A stretch of 64,000 bases of DNA from Pseudomonas sp. dw_612 (GCF_018449725.1 NZ_JAAVVC010000016.1:96101-160100); one strand, 5' to 3'. Positions 45,126 through 53,597 are shown, numbered from the stretch's first letter. Made by a program: numbers and translations. The notes: generated by a model from the letters alone, not told the origin.

Positions 45126-45838
45126 TGCGCTTTCATCCTCCCCTCGAAGAAGGTCGTTTGATTCGTCGTTACAAGCGTTTTCTCGCCGATATCGAAACCG
45201 TTAGCGGCGAGTTACTGACCATTCACTGCCCGAACACCGGTTCGATGCTTAATTGCCAAGTCGAGGGCGGGCAGGTCTGGTTCAGCCGCTCCAATGACCC
45301 AAAACGCAAATTGCCCGGCACTTGGGAAATCGGTGAAACCCCGCAAGGACGCTTGTTCTGCGTGAACACCGGGCGGGCTAACGGCTTGATCGAAGAGGCG
45401 CTGCGGGCCGGCGTGATCACCGAGCTGAACGGCTTTACCGAACTGAAACGCGAAGTGGCCTACGGTCAGGAAAGCAGCCGCATCGATTTCCGCCTCGATT
45501 ACCCGAGCGGGCCGGCGTACGTGGAAGTCAAAAGTGTAACCCTGGGCTACGACGGTACAGCGGTGGCGGCATTTCCCGACGCGGTGACCCAGCGAGGGGC
45601 CAAGCATTTGCGGGAGTTGGCGCATTTGGCCCGGGATGGGATTCGTGCGGTGCAATTGTATTGCGTCAACCTCACTGGCATTGAGGCCGTGCGTCCGGCG
45701 GAAGAAATCGATTCGGCCTACGCCGCCGCGTTGCGTGAGGCGGTGGCGTGTGGGGTCGAGGTGTTGGCCTATGGCGTGCGCCTGAGTCACGAAGAGATGG
45801 TGGTGGATCGGCGCCTGGACGTGTTGCTCAACGGTTAA
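45125..45838 (+). CDS. sfsA: DNA/RNA nuclease SfsA
   Basis: 237 residues. Contains an OB-like N-terminal region and the nuclease core ESSRIDFRLDY...AYVEVKSVTL (metal-binding Asp, Glu and Lys). Originally described as a sugar fermentation stimulation protein in E. coli, it is a predicted or shown nuclease in the family. Overlaps the aminotransferase stop by one base; its stop overlaps that of the converging Rieske gene by 3 bases. Confidence 0.92.
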   Translation: MRFHPPLEEGRLIRRYKRFLADIETVSGELLTIHCPNTGSMLNCQVEGGQVWFSRSNDPKRKLPGTWEIGETPQGRLFCVNTGRANGLIEEALRAGVITELNGFTELKREVAYGQESSRIDFRLDYPSGPAYVEVKSVTLGYDGTAVAAFPDAVTQRGAKHLRELAHLARDGIRAVQLYCVNLTGIEAVRPAEEIDSAYAAALREAVACGVEVLAYGVRLSHEEMVVDRRLDVLLNG

Positions 45839-46152
45839 AGGCTGACCCAGATGCCTTGCGCGTCTTCGCGGCTGGGAATCGCGGTCAGGGATTGCCCGGC
45901 ACACGGGCCGGCGACGCACTCGCCGTCTTCGATCAGAAACAGTGCGCCGTGGGTGGCGCACTGGATCAGGCTGTTGCTGGGGTCGAGAAACTGGTCGGGT
46001 TTCCATTCAAGGCTTACGCCACGGTGCGGGCAGCGGTTGAGATAGACGTAAACCTGACCCGCCCGGCGCACGGCGAAGAGCTTCTGGCCGTCGATGTCGA
46101 AACCGCGGCTGCTGGCATCGGCCAGCTCTGGGCCTGGGCAGAGAAACTTCAT
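45835..46152 (-). CDS. Rieske [2Fe-2S] protein, small ferredoxin type
   Basis: 105 residues, a complete single Rieske domain: C41-P-H43 in NRCPHRGVSLEW and C65-x2-H68 in CATHGALF ligate the cluster. No membrane anchor or oxygenase partner. Start at MKFLCPG by domain start; an upstream extension of 24 residues enters the Fur box region. It is divergent from phuT, with 163 bp shared between them, so an iron-related control is possible but not shown. Confidence 0.9.
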   Translation of the reverse strand: MKFLCPGPELADASSRGFDIDGQKLFAVRRAGQVYVYLNRCPHRGVSLEWKPDQFLDPSNSLIQCATHGALFLIEDGECVAGPCAGQSLTAIPSREDAQGIWVSL

Positions 46153-46203
46153 GTCTATCCTCAAGTGTCGCGGCGCGTGACGAGATATGTCCGGGCTTGA
46201 CGT

Positions 46204-46222
46204 GCAAATGCAAACAATTATC
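46204..46222. promoter_or_regulatory. Fur box between the Rieske gene and phuT
   Basis: GCAAATGCAAACAATTATC matches the 19-bp Fur consensus at 13 positions (AAT..., ATTATC end intact). Located 94 bp upstream of the phuT start and 52 bp from the Rieske start. Confidence 0.6.
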
Positions 46223-46315
46223 AAATGGCCGCCCGCCCATGGGGCGCGTGCGGTCTGCCGAGGATACTTGGCTTGCCCGCCTGATGCCCGGGAAAACCCT
46301 TTAAGGAAGCTGTTT

Positions 46316-47188
46316 ATGCGCCTGAGTCCCCGCGTTCTTGCCTTGTGTGTCGGACTGCTCGTCAGCCATCAGGCGACAGCGGCCGAACTGCCGCAACGTT
46401 GGGTCAGTGCCGGTGGCGCTTTGTCCGAGTGGGTGAGCGCGCTGGGCGGCGAGTCGAAACTGGTCGGCGTCGATACCACCAGCCAGCATCCGGAATCCCT
46501 CAAGGCGCTGCCGAGCATCGGTTATCAGCGGCAGTTGTCGGCGGAAGGCATCTTGAGCCTGCGCCCGCAGATTCTGGTCGGTACCGAAGAAATGGGGCCG
46601 CCGCCGGTGCTTTCGCAGATTCGCACCGCAGGCATTCAAGTCGAATTGTTCTCGGCCCAGCCGGATTTGCCGGCGCTGCAAAGCAACCTGGAGCATCTGG
46701 GCAAGTTGCTCGGCGCCGAGGCTCAGGCATCCCAAGCCTTGCAGGCGTATCAACAGCAGCTGGACCAGCAAAAGATCCGGGTCACCCGGGCCCAGCTCAA
46801 GCAGAACTCACCGGGCGTGCTGTTGTTGCTTGGTCATATGGGCGGCAAGCCAATGATCGCCGGCAAGGACACTGCTGCCGATTGGCTGCTGCAACAGGCC
46901 GGTGGCCACAATCTGGCGACGCATACCGGTTACAAACCTTTCTCCAATGAATCCCTGGTCAGCCTGAACCCCGAAGTGCTGGTGTTCGCTGATCGTGCCC
47001 TGACCGGTGATGCGGCTCGCGCGGCGTTGTTCAAGGAAAACCCGATCCTTTCCTCGACCCGCGCCGCCAAGGACGGGCGAGTGATAGAACTCGACCCAAC
47101 GTTACTGGTGGGTGGGCTCGGGCCGCGGTTACCCGAGGCGCTGAAAAAGCTGTCTGACGGTTTCTATCCCGGCGCGACCGGCCAATGA
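46316..47188 (+). CDS. phuT: Heme ABC transporter substrate-binding protein
   Basis: 290 residues. Signal peptide (1-24, ending QATAA), then a TroA/BtuF-type periplasmic binding protein (class III) with RWVSAGGALSEWVSALGG and LRPQILVGTEEMGPP. Tyr/His residues in the N-terminal lobe bind heme in the family (PhuT uses Tyr). Start at MRLSPRV, 7 bp after AAGGAAG. It is followed by the permease with a 4-bp overlap. The PhuR receptor and PhuS chaperone found upstream in P. aeruginosa are absent here. Confidence 0.9.
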   Translation: MRLSPRVLALCVGLLVSHQATAAELPQRWVSAGGALSEWVSALGGESKLVGVDTTSQHPESLKALPSIGYQRQLSAEGILSLRPQILVGTEEMGPPPVLSQIRTAGIQVELFSAQPDLPALQSNLEHLGKLLGAEAQASQALQAYQQQLDQQKIRVTRAQLKQNSPGVLLLLGHMGGKPMIAGKDTAADWLLQQAGGHNLATHTGYKPFSNESLVSLNPEVLVFADRALTGDAARAALFKENPILSSTRAAKDGRVIELDPTLLVGGLGPRLPEALKKLSDGFYPGATGQ

Positions 47189-48222
47189 CCACGCTGGTTA
47201 AACCTCGCGCACTGTTTATCGGCTTGAGTGTGCTGTGTTTGCTGGCGATCTGGTTGTCGTTGGCCCTTGGCCCGGTGAGCTTGCCGCTGCTCGACACGTT
47301 GCGTGCGGCGCTGCGGCTGACCGGTGTGCCGATTGCGCCCGATGGACTGGAACAGGCTGAGTTGATTCTCGGGCAGATTCGCCTGCCGCGAACCCTGTTG
47401 GGCCTGGCGGTGGGCGGTGTGCTGGCGTTATCTGGCGTGGCGATGCAGGGATTGTTTCGCAATCCCTTGGCCGATCCGGGGCTGGTGGGTGTTTCCAGTG
47501 GCGCGGCATTGGGCGCGGCGATTGCGATTGTCGGCGGTTCGGCGTTCGGTGGTTTGCCTGAAGCGTTCGGGCCTTATCTTTTATCGTTGTGTGCGTTTCT
47601 CGGTGGGCTTGGGGTGACGGCGCTGGTGTATCGACTGGGTCGGCGTAACGGGCAAACCAATGTCGCGACCATGTTGCTGGCGGGGATCGCGTTGACGGCG
47701 TTGGCCGGTTCGGCGGTGGGTTTGTTCACTTATCTGGCGGACGACGCGACGCTGCGCACATTGACGTTCTGGAACTTGGGCAGCCTCAATGGCGCCAGTT
47801 ATTCACGGCTCTGGCCATTGCTGCTGGTGACGGCTGGTGTGGCGTTGTGGTTGCCGCGTCGGGCCAAGGCACTGAATGCGTTGTTGCTGGGCGAGTCAGA
47901 GGCCGGTCACTTGGGCATTGATGTCGAAGGGCTCAAGCGTGAATTGGTGTTCTGTACCGCGCTGGGCGTCGGTGCAGCAGTAGCGGCGGCGGGCATGATC
48001 GGGTTTGTCGGGTTGGTGGTGCCACATCTGGTGCGGCTGCTGGCCGGGCCGGATCACAAGGTGTTGTTGCCTGCGTCGGTGTTGGCGGGAGCGAGTCTGT
48101 TGCTGTTTGCCGATCTGGTGGCGCGCCTGGCCCTGGCGCCGGCCGAATTGCCGATCGGCATCGTCACCGCTTTTATTGGCGCACCGTTCTTCCTGTTTTT
48201 GCTGCTCAGGAGACCTGCCTGA
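47185..48222 (+). CDS. phuU: Heme ABC transporter permease
   Basis: 345 residues of the FecCD family with about ten membrane helices. Conserved RLPRTLLGLAVGGVLALSGVAMQGLFRNPLA (split motif, about 63-92) and LLLGESEAGHLG, the coupling helix that contacts the ATPase. Overlaps phuT by 4 bp and phuV by 1 bp. Confidence 0.93.
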   Translation: MTTLVKPRALFIGLSVLCLLAIWLSLALGPVSLPLLDTLRAALRLTGVPIAPDGLEQAELILGQIRLPRTLLGLAVGGVLALSGVAMQGLFRNPLADPGLVGVSSGAALGAAIAIVGGSAFGGLPEAFGPYLLSLCAFLGGLGVTALVYRLGRRNGQTNVATMLLAGIALTALAGSAVGLFTYLADDATLRTLTFWNLGSLNGASYSRLWPLLLVTAGVALWLPRRAKALNALLLGESEAGHLGIDVEGLKRELVFCTALGVGAAVAAAGMIGFVGLVVPHLVRLLAGPDHKVLLPASVLAGASLLLFADLVARLALAPAELPIGIVTAFIGAPFFLFLLLRRPA

Positions 48223-48989
48223 TGCTGCGCACCGAAAATCTGTTGATCCGCCGGGGCAGCAAAACCGTGCTGACGGATATCACCCTTGAACTCAAACCGG
48301 GCGAAGTCCTCGGCGTGCTGGGACCGAACGGCGCTGGCAAGAGTACGTTGCTCGGCGCGTTGTGCGGCGAACTGCATCCTGATGAGGGGCGCGTCTGGCT
48401 CGATCAACAGCAATTGCGGCACTGCACCGGCATCCAGCGCGCCCAACGACTGGCCGTGTTACCGCAGGTGTCGACCCTGGACTTCGGCTTTCGTGTCGAG
48501 GAAGTGGTCGGCATGGGCCGCTTGCCCTATCAGACCGGCCGGGTGCGCGATGATGAAATCGTCGTCGCCGCATTGGCTGCCGCTGATGCCGGGCATCTGA
48601 GCGGTCGCAGTTATTTGGCGCTGTCCGGCGGTGAGCGTCAGCGGGTGCATCTGGCGCGGGTGCTGGCGCAGCTCTGGCCGGGCGAGGCGGGGCAGACGCT
48701 GTTGCTGGATGAGCCGACTTCGATGCTCGATCCGCTGCATCAGCACACCACGTTGCAAGCGGTGCGCGAGTTTGCTGATCGCGGCGCGGCGGTGTTGGTG
48801 ATCCTGCATGATCTGAACCTGGCGGCGCGGTATTGTGATCGCATCTTGCTGCTGGAAGGCGGGCGCCCGGTGGCGCTGGATACGCCGCAGCAAGTGTTGC
48901 GTCCGGAACCGCTCAAAGCGGTATTCGGCCTGGAAGTACTGGTGCAACCGCACCCGGAGCGTGGGCATCCGCTGATCATCGCCCGCTGA
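48222..48989 (+). CDS. phuV: Heme ABC transporter ATP-binding protein
   Basis: 255 residues. Walker A GPNGAGKST, signature LSGGERQRVHLARVLAQL, Walker B LLLDEPTSML, switch His in ILHDLNLAARYCD. ATPase of the HmuV/BtuD group. Starts on the last base of the permease stop (TGATG). Confidence 0.94.
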   Translation: MLRTENLLIRRGSKTVLTDITLELKPGEVLGVLGPNGAGKSTLLGALCGELHPDEGRVWLDQQQLRHCTGIQRAQRLAVLPQVSTLDFGFRVEEVVGMGRLPYQTGRVRDDEIVVAALAAADAGHLSGRSYLALSGGERQRVHLARVLAQLWPGEAGQTLLLDEPTSMLDPLHQHTTLQAVREFADRGAAVLVILHDLNLAARYCDRILLLEGGRPVALDTPQQVLRPEPLKAVFGLEVLVQPHPERGHPLIIAR

Positions 48990-49010
48990 GTCGTTCATGG
49001 AGGCGAGAAC

Positions 49011-49886
49011 ATGCGTGGGATTTTGCTGCTGGCGGTGCTGTTGCTGAGTGCTTGTCAGCATGTTTCAACGCCACCGCCGATCGCCGGACAGATTCGCGAC
49101 TTGCGCAGTGGTCAGTCACTGACGGCGCAAGAACTGGTTGCGCGATTGGCCAGGCCTGAGCGTCTGATCGTCGGCGAGCAGCATGACAACCGCGATCACC
49201 ATCAACTGCAATTGTGGTTGCTCCAGGAACTGGGGCAGCGGCGACCGCAGGGCAGCCTGCTGCTGGAAATGCTCACGCCCGATCAGCAACTGCGCGTCGA
49301 TGACGTGCGCCATGCCTCGACGCTGCCAACGGATCTGCCCGGCGCATTGGCCTGGCAATCGGGTTGGGACTGGGATTTGTATGGGCCGATTGTGCGTTTT
49401 GCCCTGACTCAGCCTTATCCGCTGCTGGCCGCCAATCTGGACAACGCCGAGGTTCGTGCTTTCTACGCTCAATCGCCAGCAGTGAGCGGTTCGCGCAGCA
49501 ATGCCCCGTCGGTCAAGAAAGAGTTGCTGGCGCAAATCAGCGGATCTCATTGCGGTCTGCTGCCCGAATCGCAAATGCCGGCCATGTTGGCGGTGCAGCA
49601 GCAGCGAGATCGGCGGATGGCTGAGCGGCTGCTTGCCGCACCCAAGCCTTCATTGTTATTCGCCGGTGCTTACCATGCGCGCAAGAATGTCGGTGCGCCG
49701 CTGCATGTGCTGGATCTGGGTGAGCCCGAAGCCCCCACCGTTTTGATGCTGGCGGAGCAGGGCAGTGAGGTCACGTCGGCCATGGCCGATTACGTCTGGT
49801 ACACGCCTGCCACGCCGACGCACGATTATTGCGCAGAGATGCGCAAGCAGATGGGCAAGCAGATGGGCAAGCAGATGGGCAAGTAG
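49011..49886 (+). CDS. phuW: ChaN-family lipoprotein PhuW
   Basis: 291 residues. Lipobox LLLSACQH with lipidated C15, so it is anchored to a membrane. The body is a ChaN-like fold (GEQHDNRDHHQLQLWLL, LEMLTPDQQ, FAGAYHARK) that in Campylobacter ChaN binds two heme molecules. Role in heme handling is inferred from this and from its place after phuTUV. The C-terminus has three KQMG units encoded by 12-nt repeats. Confidence 0.88.
   Translation: MRGILLLAVLLLSACQHVSTPPPIAGQIRDLRSGQSLTAQELVARLARPERLIVGEQHDNRDHHQLQLWLLQELGQRRPQGSLLLEMLTPDQQLRVDDVRHASTLPTDLPGALAWQSGWDWDLYGPIVRFALTQPYPLLAANLDNAEVRAFYAQSPAVSGSRSNAPSVKKELLAQISGSHCGLLPESQMPAMLAVQQQRDRRMAERLLAAPKPSLLFAGAYHARKNVGAPLHVLDLGEPEAPTVLMLAEQGSEVTSAMADYVWYTPATPTHDYCAEMRKQMGKQMGKQMGK
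49845..49883 (+). repeat. 12-bp tandem repeat in the phuW 3' end
   Basis: Three perfect copies of AAGCAGATGGGC then AAG. Each unit adds KQMG to the protein without changing frame, so copy number can vary safely. Confidence 0.95.
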
Positions 49887-49909
49887 GCTCAGGCGACTTT
49901 TCCACAGGC

Positions 49910-50023
49910 AAAAAAAGACCCGGCAAGAGCCGGGTCAAATAACCGTGATTAGCCTGATGAGGAGATAATCTGAGAGTCCGAACCAAGGGCTTTTCAGAAT
50001 ATCGACCAGTCTCGCGACCGGTT
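49910..50023 (-). ncRNA. prrF1: PrrF iron-repressed small RNA
   Basis: About 114 nt between phuW and cbpA, the PrrF locus in P. aeruginosa. The conserved core CTCAGATTATCTCCTCATCA...GGCTAATCACGG (minus strand, 49943-49974) is present, with the 5' part AACCGGTCGCGAGACTGGTCG and the terminator GACCCGGC-TCTT-GCCGGGTC plus T run. Fur/iron controlled. Known role: base-pairs with mRNAs of iron-containing proteins to spare iron when scarce. Only one copy is seen here, not the tandem pair of P. aeruginosa. Ends are estimated. Confidence 0.9.
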
Positions 50024-50025
50024 GT

Positions 50026-50057
50026 GATAATCATAGCGATTCTCATTACCAAGTCAA
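50026..50057 (-). promoter_or_regulatory. prrF promoter with Fur box
   Basis: Minus strand TTGACT (50057-50052), 16-bp spacer, TATGAT (50035-50030). The Fur-like 19-mer GAGAATCGCTATGATTATC (13 of 19 matches) overlaps the -10 region, which fits iron repression. Confidence 0.8.
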
Positions 50058-50112
50058 CCGCTGTTTAGCGATTAATTTTAGAATCGTCTGGAAACCCCGT
50101 ATTTATTGGGTT

Positions 50113-50913
50113 TCAGCCTGAAATTTTAGCTGCGCTCAGGTGAGTGATCTGTTTGTTCAGCAGGCCAATGCGCCGGGCCATGCTCTCGATCAGGCTGTGG
50201 GCGACCTTCGGATTGCTTTGCGTCAGGCTCAAAAACTGGTCCTTGGGGATCAGGATCACCGTACTCGGTTCGCTGGTGATGACACTGGCATTGCGCCTCT
50301 CGCCGGTAAACACCGCCATGGCGCCGAAAATCTCATCCTTGGGTACATCGCCGACTTTATGTCCGTCGACAAATGCTTCGGCATGGCCTTCGATGATGAC
50401 GAACACGTGGTCCGCCTCATCGCCTTGCTGAATCAGCACTTCGCCCCGGGCCACGCGCTGAAAGCCGTGGGTGCTGCGAAATTCGGGTTGTTTCAGGCGC
50501 GCGACGGCGTCGGACAGCAGGGAGGCCTGACCGCCCAGGTACTGCAGGAACAACTCCGAACGCTCTGGATCGGCATAAATATGCTGGAACACTTCGGTGC
50601 GCAGATAAGGCATCAACGACAACGGTCCATCGCTGCGCAAACGGCAATGGGGGAGTTCGGCGTCCTGGCGCAGGCCGACGAGGTCACCTTCATGCAGATA
50701 AAACAACGCGCGCTCATCGATACAGCCATGCAGCAAACCACTGTCGAGCAAGAACAACTGATCGCCGGGCAATATCGCCGCAAGGTCGTCGACGGCAGGA
50801 ACTTCCAGGGCCAGCCCGCAGGGTGATAACCCCTCCAGCAACCGGGCAGGTATGTTTTGCAGGCGATTGATCAGTGCGTCGGCGTAAGCCGGTTGTTCCC
50901 CGAGCAGGTACAT
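50113..50913 (-). CDS. cbpA: Cyclic nucleotide-binding protein CbpA
   Basis: 266 residues. Residues about 130-250 form a Crp-type cNMP-binding fold (QQGDEADHVFVIIEGHAEAFVDG and EIFGAMAVFTGERRNASVIT). A first half-domain (about 20-110) resembles a second, degenerate copy (LFLDSGLLHGCIDERALFYLHEGDLVG). No DNA-binding domain. P. aeruginosa CbpA binds cAMP and is Vfr-controlled; the same gene follows prrF there. Confidence 0.88.
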   Translation of the reverse strand: MYLLGEQPAYADALINRLQNIPARLLEGLSPCGLALEVPAVDDLAAILPGDQLFLLDSGLLHGCIDERALFYLHEGDLVGLRQDAELPHCRLRSDGPLSLMPYLRTEVFQHIYADPERSELFLQYLGGQASLLSDAVARLKQPEFRSTHGFQRVARGEVLIQQGDEADHVFVIIEGHAEAFVDGHKVGDVPKDEIFGAMAVFTGERRNASVITSEPSTVILIPKDQFLSLTQSNPKVAHSLIESMARRIGLLNKQITHLSAAKISG

Positions 50914-50928
50914 GGCGATGGCGCCTGT

Positions 50929-51201
50929 TCAATTCTTGTGGCGTGACGAGATGGCTTCCAGTTGTTTGTTCAAGGCTTCCTTGCGTTCGGCGGGGATGTC
51001 GTTCCAGTGCACATCCATCAGCGCGCCTTCTATCGCATACAGCAACACCTTGGACGCCCGGAACCCGCGCGTGCGAACGGCCCGATAAGCATCCACCGCC
51101 CCCAGGCGACGCAAGTCCGAGGCACTGTGGATGCCCACGGCATGCAGCCACTGTGCCGACGTCTTGCCAAGATTCTTCAGGTGTTGCAGTTCATCATTCA
51201 T
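50929..51201 (-). CDS. TfoX C-terminal domain protein
   Basis: 90 residues, equal to the TfoX_C/Sxy C-terminal domain alone: LKNLGKTSAQWLHAVGIHSASDLRRLGAVDAYRAVR (split motif) and ALMDVHW. The ATG at 51201 follows AGGAGG, which sets the start over a TTG one codon upstream. Full-length Sxy proteins drive competence genes with Crp; this one lacks the N-terminal half. Function unknown. Confidence 0.85.
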   Translation of the reverse strand: MNDELQHLKNLGKTSAQWLHAVGIHSASDLRRLGAVDAYRAVRTRGFRASKVLLYAIEGALMDVHWNDIPAERKEALNKQLEAISSRHKN

Positions 51202-51363
51202 CAAGCCTCCTTGCGACGGCCGAACGGTGCGTGGGCGAGCCTTTGAGGAGTGTAGCCATCAGTAGGAAAAGCGTGATTGTTTGGTCGGATTCGACGCAAA
51301 AGCTTCTAAGAAGCGCGTTCGAAGGGGCTGCGAATGCAGTAGAGGAGGACGGTGCAATCCCTT

Positions 51364-51453
51364 TGTGGGAGCGGGCTTGCTCGCGAAGGCGTAGTGTCAG
51401 TCGATACAAGTGTTGAAGGTTAAACCGCTTTCGCGAGCAAGCCCGCTCCCACA
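51364..51453. repeat. REP pair, extended hairpin form
   Basis: Arms at 51364-51390 and 51427-51453 of the GTGGGAGCGGGC class, between the convergent-facing TfoX_C promoter side and the pentapeptide gene. Confidence 0.9.
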
Positions 51454-51486
51454 GGGGGCTGTGTCATGTCAGGAGGTGATGCGGTA

Positions 51487-51831
51487 TCAGCGCGTGCGAT
51501 AACGCAGGCGTGTACCGAAATTCATCGACATCAGGATCTCGTCGGCACTCAGCTCTGGCGGGAAGTAGGCGCCGGAGATTTGCGCGTGGGCCAGGCTCGC
51601 GCCTTCCAGGGACGCATTGCGAAAGTCGATACCGCGCAAGTCGGCGGAACGGAAGTACGCATCGGTAAAATCGACGCCATCGGCATTCAGCTCACGCAGG
51701 TCGAGACCACGGAAGTCGCCACCGACCATGTCGATCGGGCCATCCTTGGGACGTTCCTTGTTGAAACCTGTGATGTCGTCTTTGTGCAGCAACGCATAAA
51801 GCGGGGTGTCGAGAAGTTTCGGCTGGCTCAT
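51487..51831 (-). CDS. Pentapeptide-repeat protein
   Basis: 114 residues. The centre (about 38-90) has about eight tandem A(D/N)LXX-type pentads: DFRGL DLREL NADGV DFTDA YFRSA DLRGI DFRNA SLEGA SLAHA, which coil into a short right-handed beta-helix. A Gly/Asp-rich linker and basic tail follow. Short relatives of this kind are cytoplasmic and of unknown function; long ones (Qnr) shield gyrase. Confidence 0.85.
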   Translation of the reverse strand: MSQPKLLDTPLYALLHKDDITGFNKERPKDGPIDMVGGDFRGLDLRELNADGVDFTDAYFRSADLRGIDFRNASLEGASLAHAQISGAYFPPELSADEILMSMNFGTRLRYRTR

Positions 51832-51922
51832 GTCACATCACCTGATGGTTTTATGACGCCAGTATAGTGCCACTATTTAGCAGCCGTGAAGTCGGCGAAG
51901 GCTTCACGGCTGAAATAGATTC

Positions 51923-53479
51923 CTACAGGCCTGGCATGCGCTGACGAATCTGCGCCACGACGGTATCGAGGGTCCCGCTTTCATTGGTCTGAACGCGTTT
52001 GCTGCACAGAATCTCGGCCGGCGTCAGCGCTTCTCGGCTGGCTTGCTGGGCGGCGATAACGGCCAGATTGGCGTCGGACGGGTCTTTCTTTTCTGCCTGA
52101 CGCAAGGCCAGCCAGCCTTCGATCACGGCTTGTGGCGCGTTGCAGTCGAGGATCAGGAACGGTGCACCGGTGGCTTCGGCAGTTTTTGCCGCGCCGTCGC
52201 GCTGGTCGCGCTTGAGGTAGGTGGCATCGATCACGACCGGGAAACCGGCCCGCAGGATCACGCCGGCGATTTCATGCAAGCGGGTGTAGGTCGCGGCGCT
52301 GGCGTCAGCACTGTAGATGCCGGCCTGTGGATCGTTCGGGACGGTTTGCGCGCCGAACAGACGCTTGCGCTCTACATCGGAACGCAAGCGAACGGCGCCC
52401 AGGGCTTCAACCAGGCGCATCGCCACGCGGCTCTTGCCGACCGCGGAAACGCCGTGGGTAATGGCCAGGAATCGCGAAGGAATGGTGCTGTAGCTTTCCG
52501 CCAGGTTGGCGTAGTTGCGGTACTGGCGCAGGGTGGTGGCGCGCTGCACAGGATCGGCCTCGGCCGGCATGCTGAACAGGCTGACCTTGGCCCGAACCAG
52601 TGCGCGGTAGGCTTTATAGAAGTTCAGCACCTCAAGGCCCTGGTAATCGCCGGTCAGCTCCAGGTACTGGCTGATGAAACGGCGCGCCAGGCTTTTCAGG
52701 CCACGGTCTTCCAGGTCCATCGCCAGGAAACCGGTATCGGCGTAGACGTCAGTGAAGCGGAACGGTTCGTTGAATTCGATGCAGTCGAAGATCACGACCT
52801 TGCCGTCGATCACGGTGGCGTTGCCGAGGTGGATGTCACCGTGGCATTCGCGGGTGAAACCGTCGGCCTTGCGTTGGGCAAGCAGCGGCTTGAGGCGTTC
52901 GAAGCTGCTTTCGGCCCAGGCTTGCAGGGCATCGAGTTGCAACAGGTCGGTCTTGTCACTGAGGAATGGGCGGATCTGTTCGAAGTTCTGGCGCACGGGC
53001 GCCATGACGCTGTCCGGGGTGCCGGCATCGTGTTCGGCCGGTACTTTCGGCGCAGTGAGGTGGAACTGCGCAATTTGCTCGGCCATTTCGTCGATATGCG
53101 CGGTGGTCAATTCGCCATTGGCTTGCAGGGTGCTGAGCAACTGGCTTTGCGGGAACTGACGCATCTTCAGCGCGAATTCGACAGCCGGACCGTCGCCGCC
53201 CAGTTGCGGGGCTTCGGCGCTGCCAGTGATCGGCAACACTTCCAGATACAAATCGTTGGTCAGGCGCTGGTTCAAACGCAGCTCTTCGGTGCAGAAATGT
53301 TCGCGCGCGTCGAGGCTGGTGAAGTCGAGGAAGCCGAAATTCACTGGCTTCTTCACTTTATAAGCAAAGGGACCCGTGAGGATGACCCAGGAGATATGGG
53401 TCTCGATAACCTGGAACCCGTCGACGGGATGCGGGTAGAGGGCCGGGTTTTGCAGGGCGGCGATCAGGGACTGGCTCAC
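51923..53479 (-). CDS. Fusion of aminoglycoside-phosphotransferase-like kinase and P-loop ATPase
   Basis: 518 residues in two domains. N-terminal half (about 30-320) is an APH/choline-kinase-like fold with KVKKPVNFGFLDF (ATP lysine), HGDIHLGNATV (catalytic HxD) and VIFDCIEFNEPFRFTDVYAD. C-terminal half (about 340-515) is a zeta-toxin-type P-loop kinase with GVSAVGKSRVAMRLVEAL and VIDATYLKRDQRD. Start is GTG at 53479 with GAAGGA 8 bp upstream; the 49-codon upstream extension would overlap the mrcB promoter. Substrates unknown. Divergent from mrcB. Confidence 0.85.
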   Translation of the reverse strand: MSQSLIAALQNPALYPHPVDGFQVIETHISWVILTGPFAYKVKKPVNFGFLDFTSLDAREHFCTEELRLNQRLTNDLYLEVLPITGSAEAPQLGGDGPAVEFALKMRQFPQSQLLSTLQANGELTTAHIDEMAEQIAQFHLTAPKVPAEHDAGTPDSVMAPVRQNFEQIRPFLSDKTDLLQLDALQAWAESSFERLKPLLAQRKADGFTRECHGDIHLGNATVIDGKVVIFDCIEFNEPFRFTDVYADTGFLAMDLEDRGLKSLARRFISQYLELTGDYQGLEVLNFYKAYRALVRAKVSLFSMPAEADPVQRATTLRQYRNYANLAESYSTIPSRFLAITHGVSAVGKSRVAMRLVEALGAVRLRSDVERKRLFGAQTVPNDPQAGIYSADASAATYTRLHEIAGVILRAGFPVVIDATYLKRDQRDGAAKTAEATGAPFLILDCNAPQAVIEGWLALRQAEKKDPSDANLAVIAAQQASREALTPAEILCSKRVQTNESGTLDTVVAQIRQRMPGL

Positions 53480-53583
53480 AGGCGATCCTTCAGAGTAGGG
53501 GGAAAATTCAAGGTCGCCATTATGGCCGTAAGTCCGCCTGACGCAAACCTCGGCGGGCTCCTGTTGAGTATGAATAAAGTGCG

Positions 53584-53589
53584 TATAAT
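53584..53589 (+). promoter_or_regulatory. -10 element of mrcB
   Basis: Perfect TATAAT ends only 8 bp before the mrcB ATG, and the nearest -35-like hexamer TTGAGT (53564) is 14 bp away, shorter than usual. Start of transcription would be near 53596, so the mRNA may be nearly leaderless. Confidence 0.55.
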
Positions 53590-53597
53590 CCGCCGCC

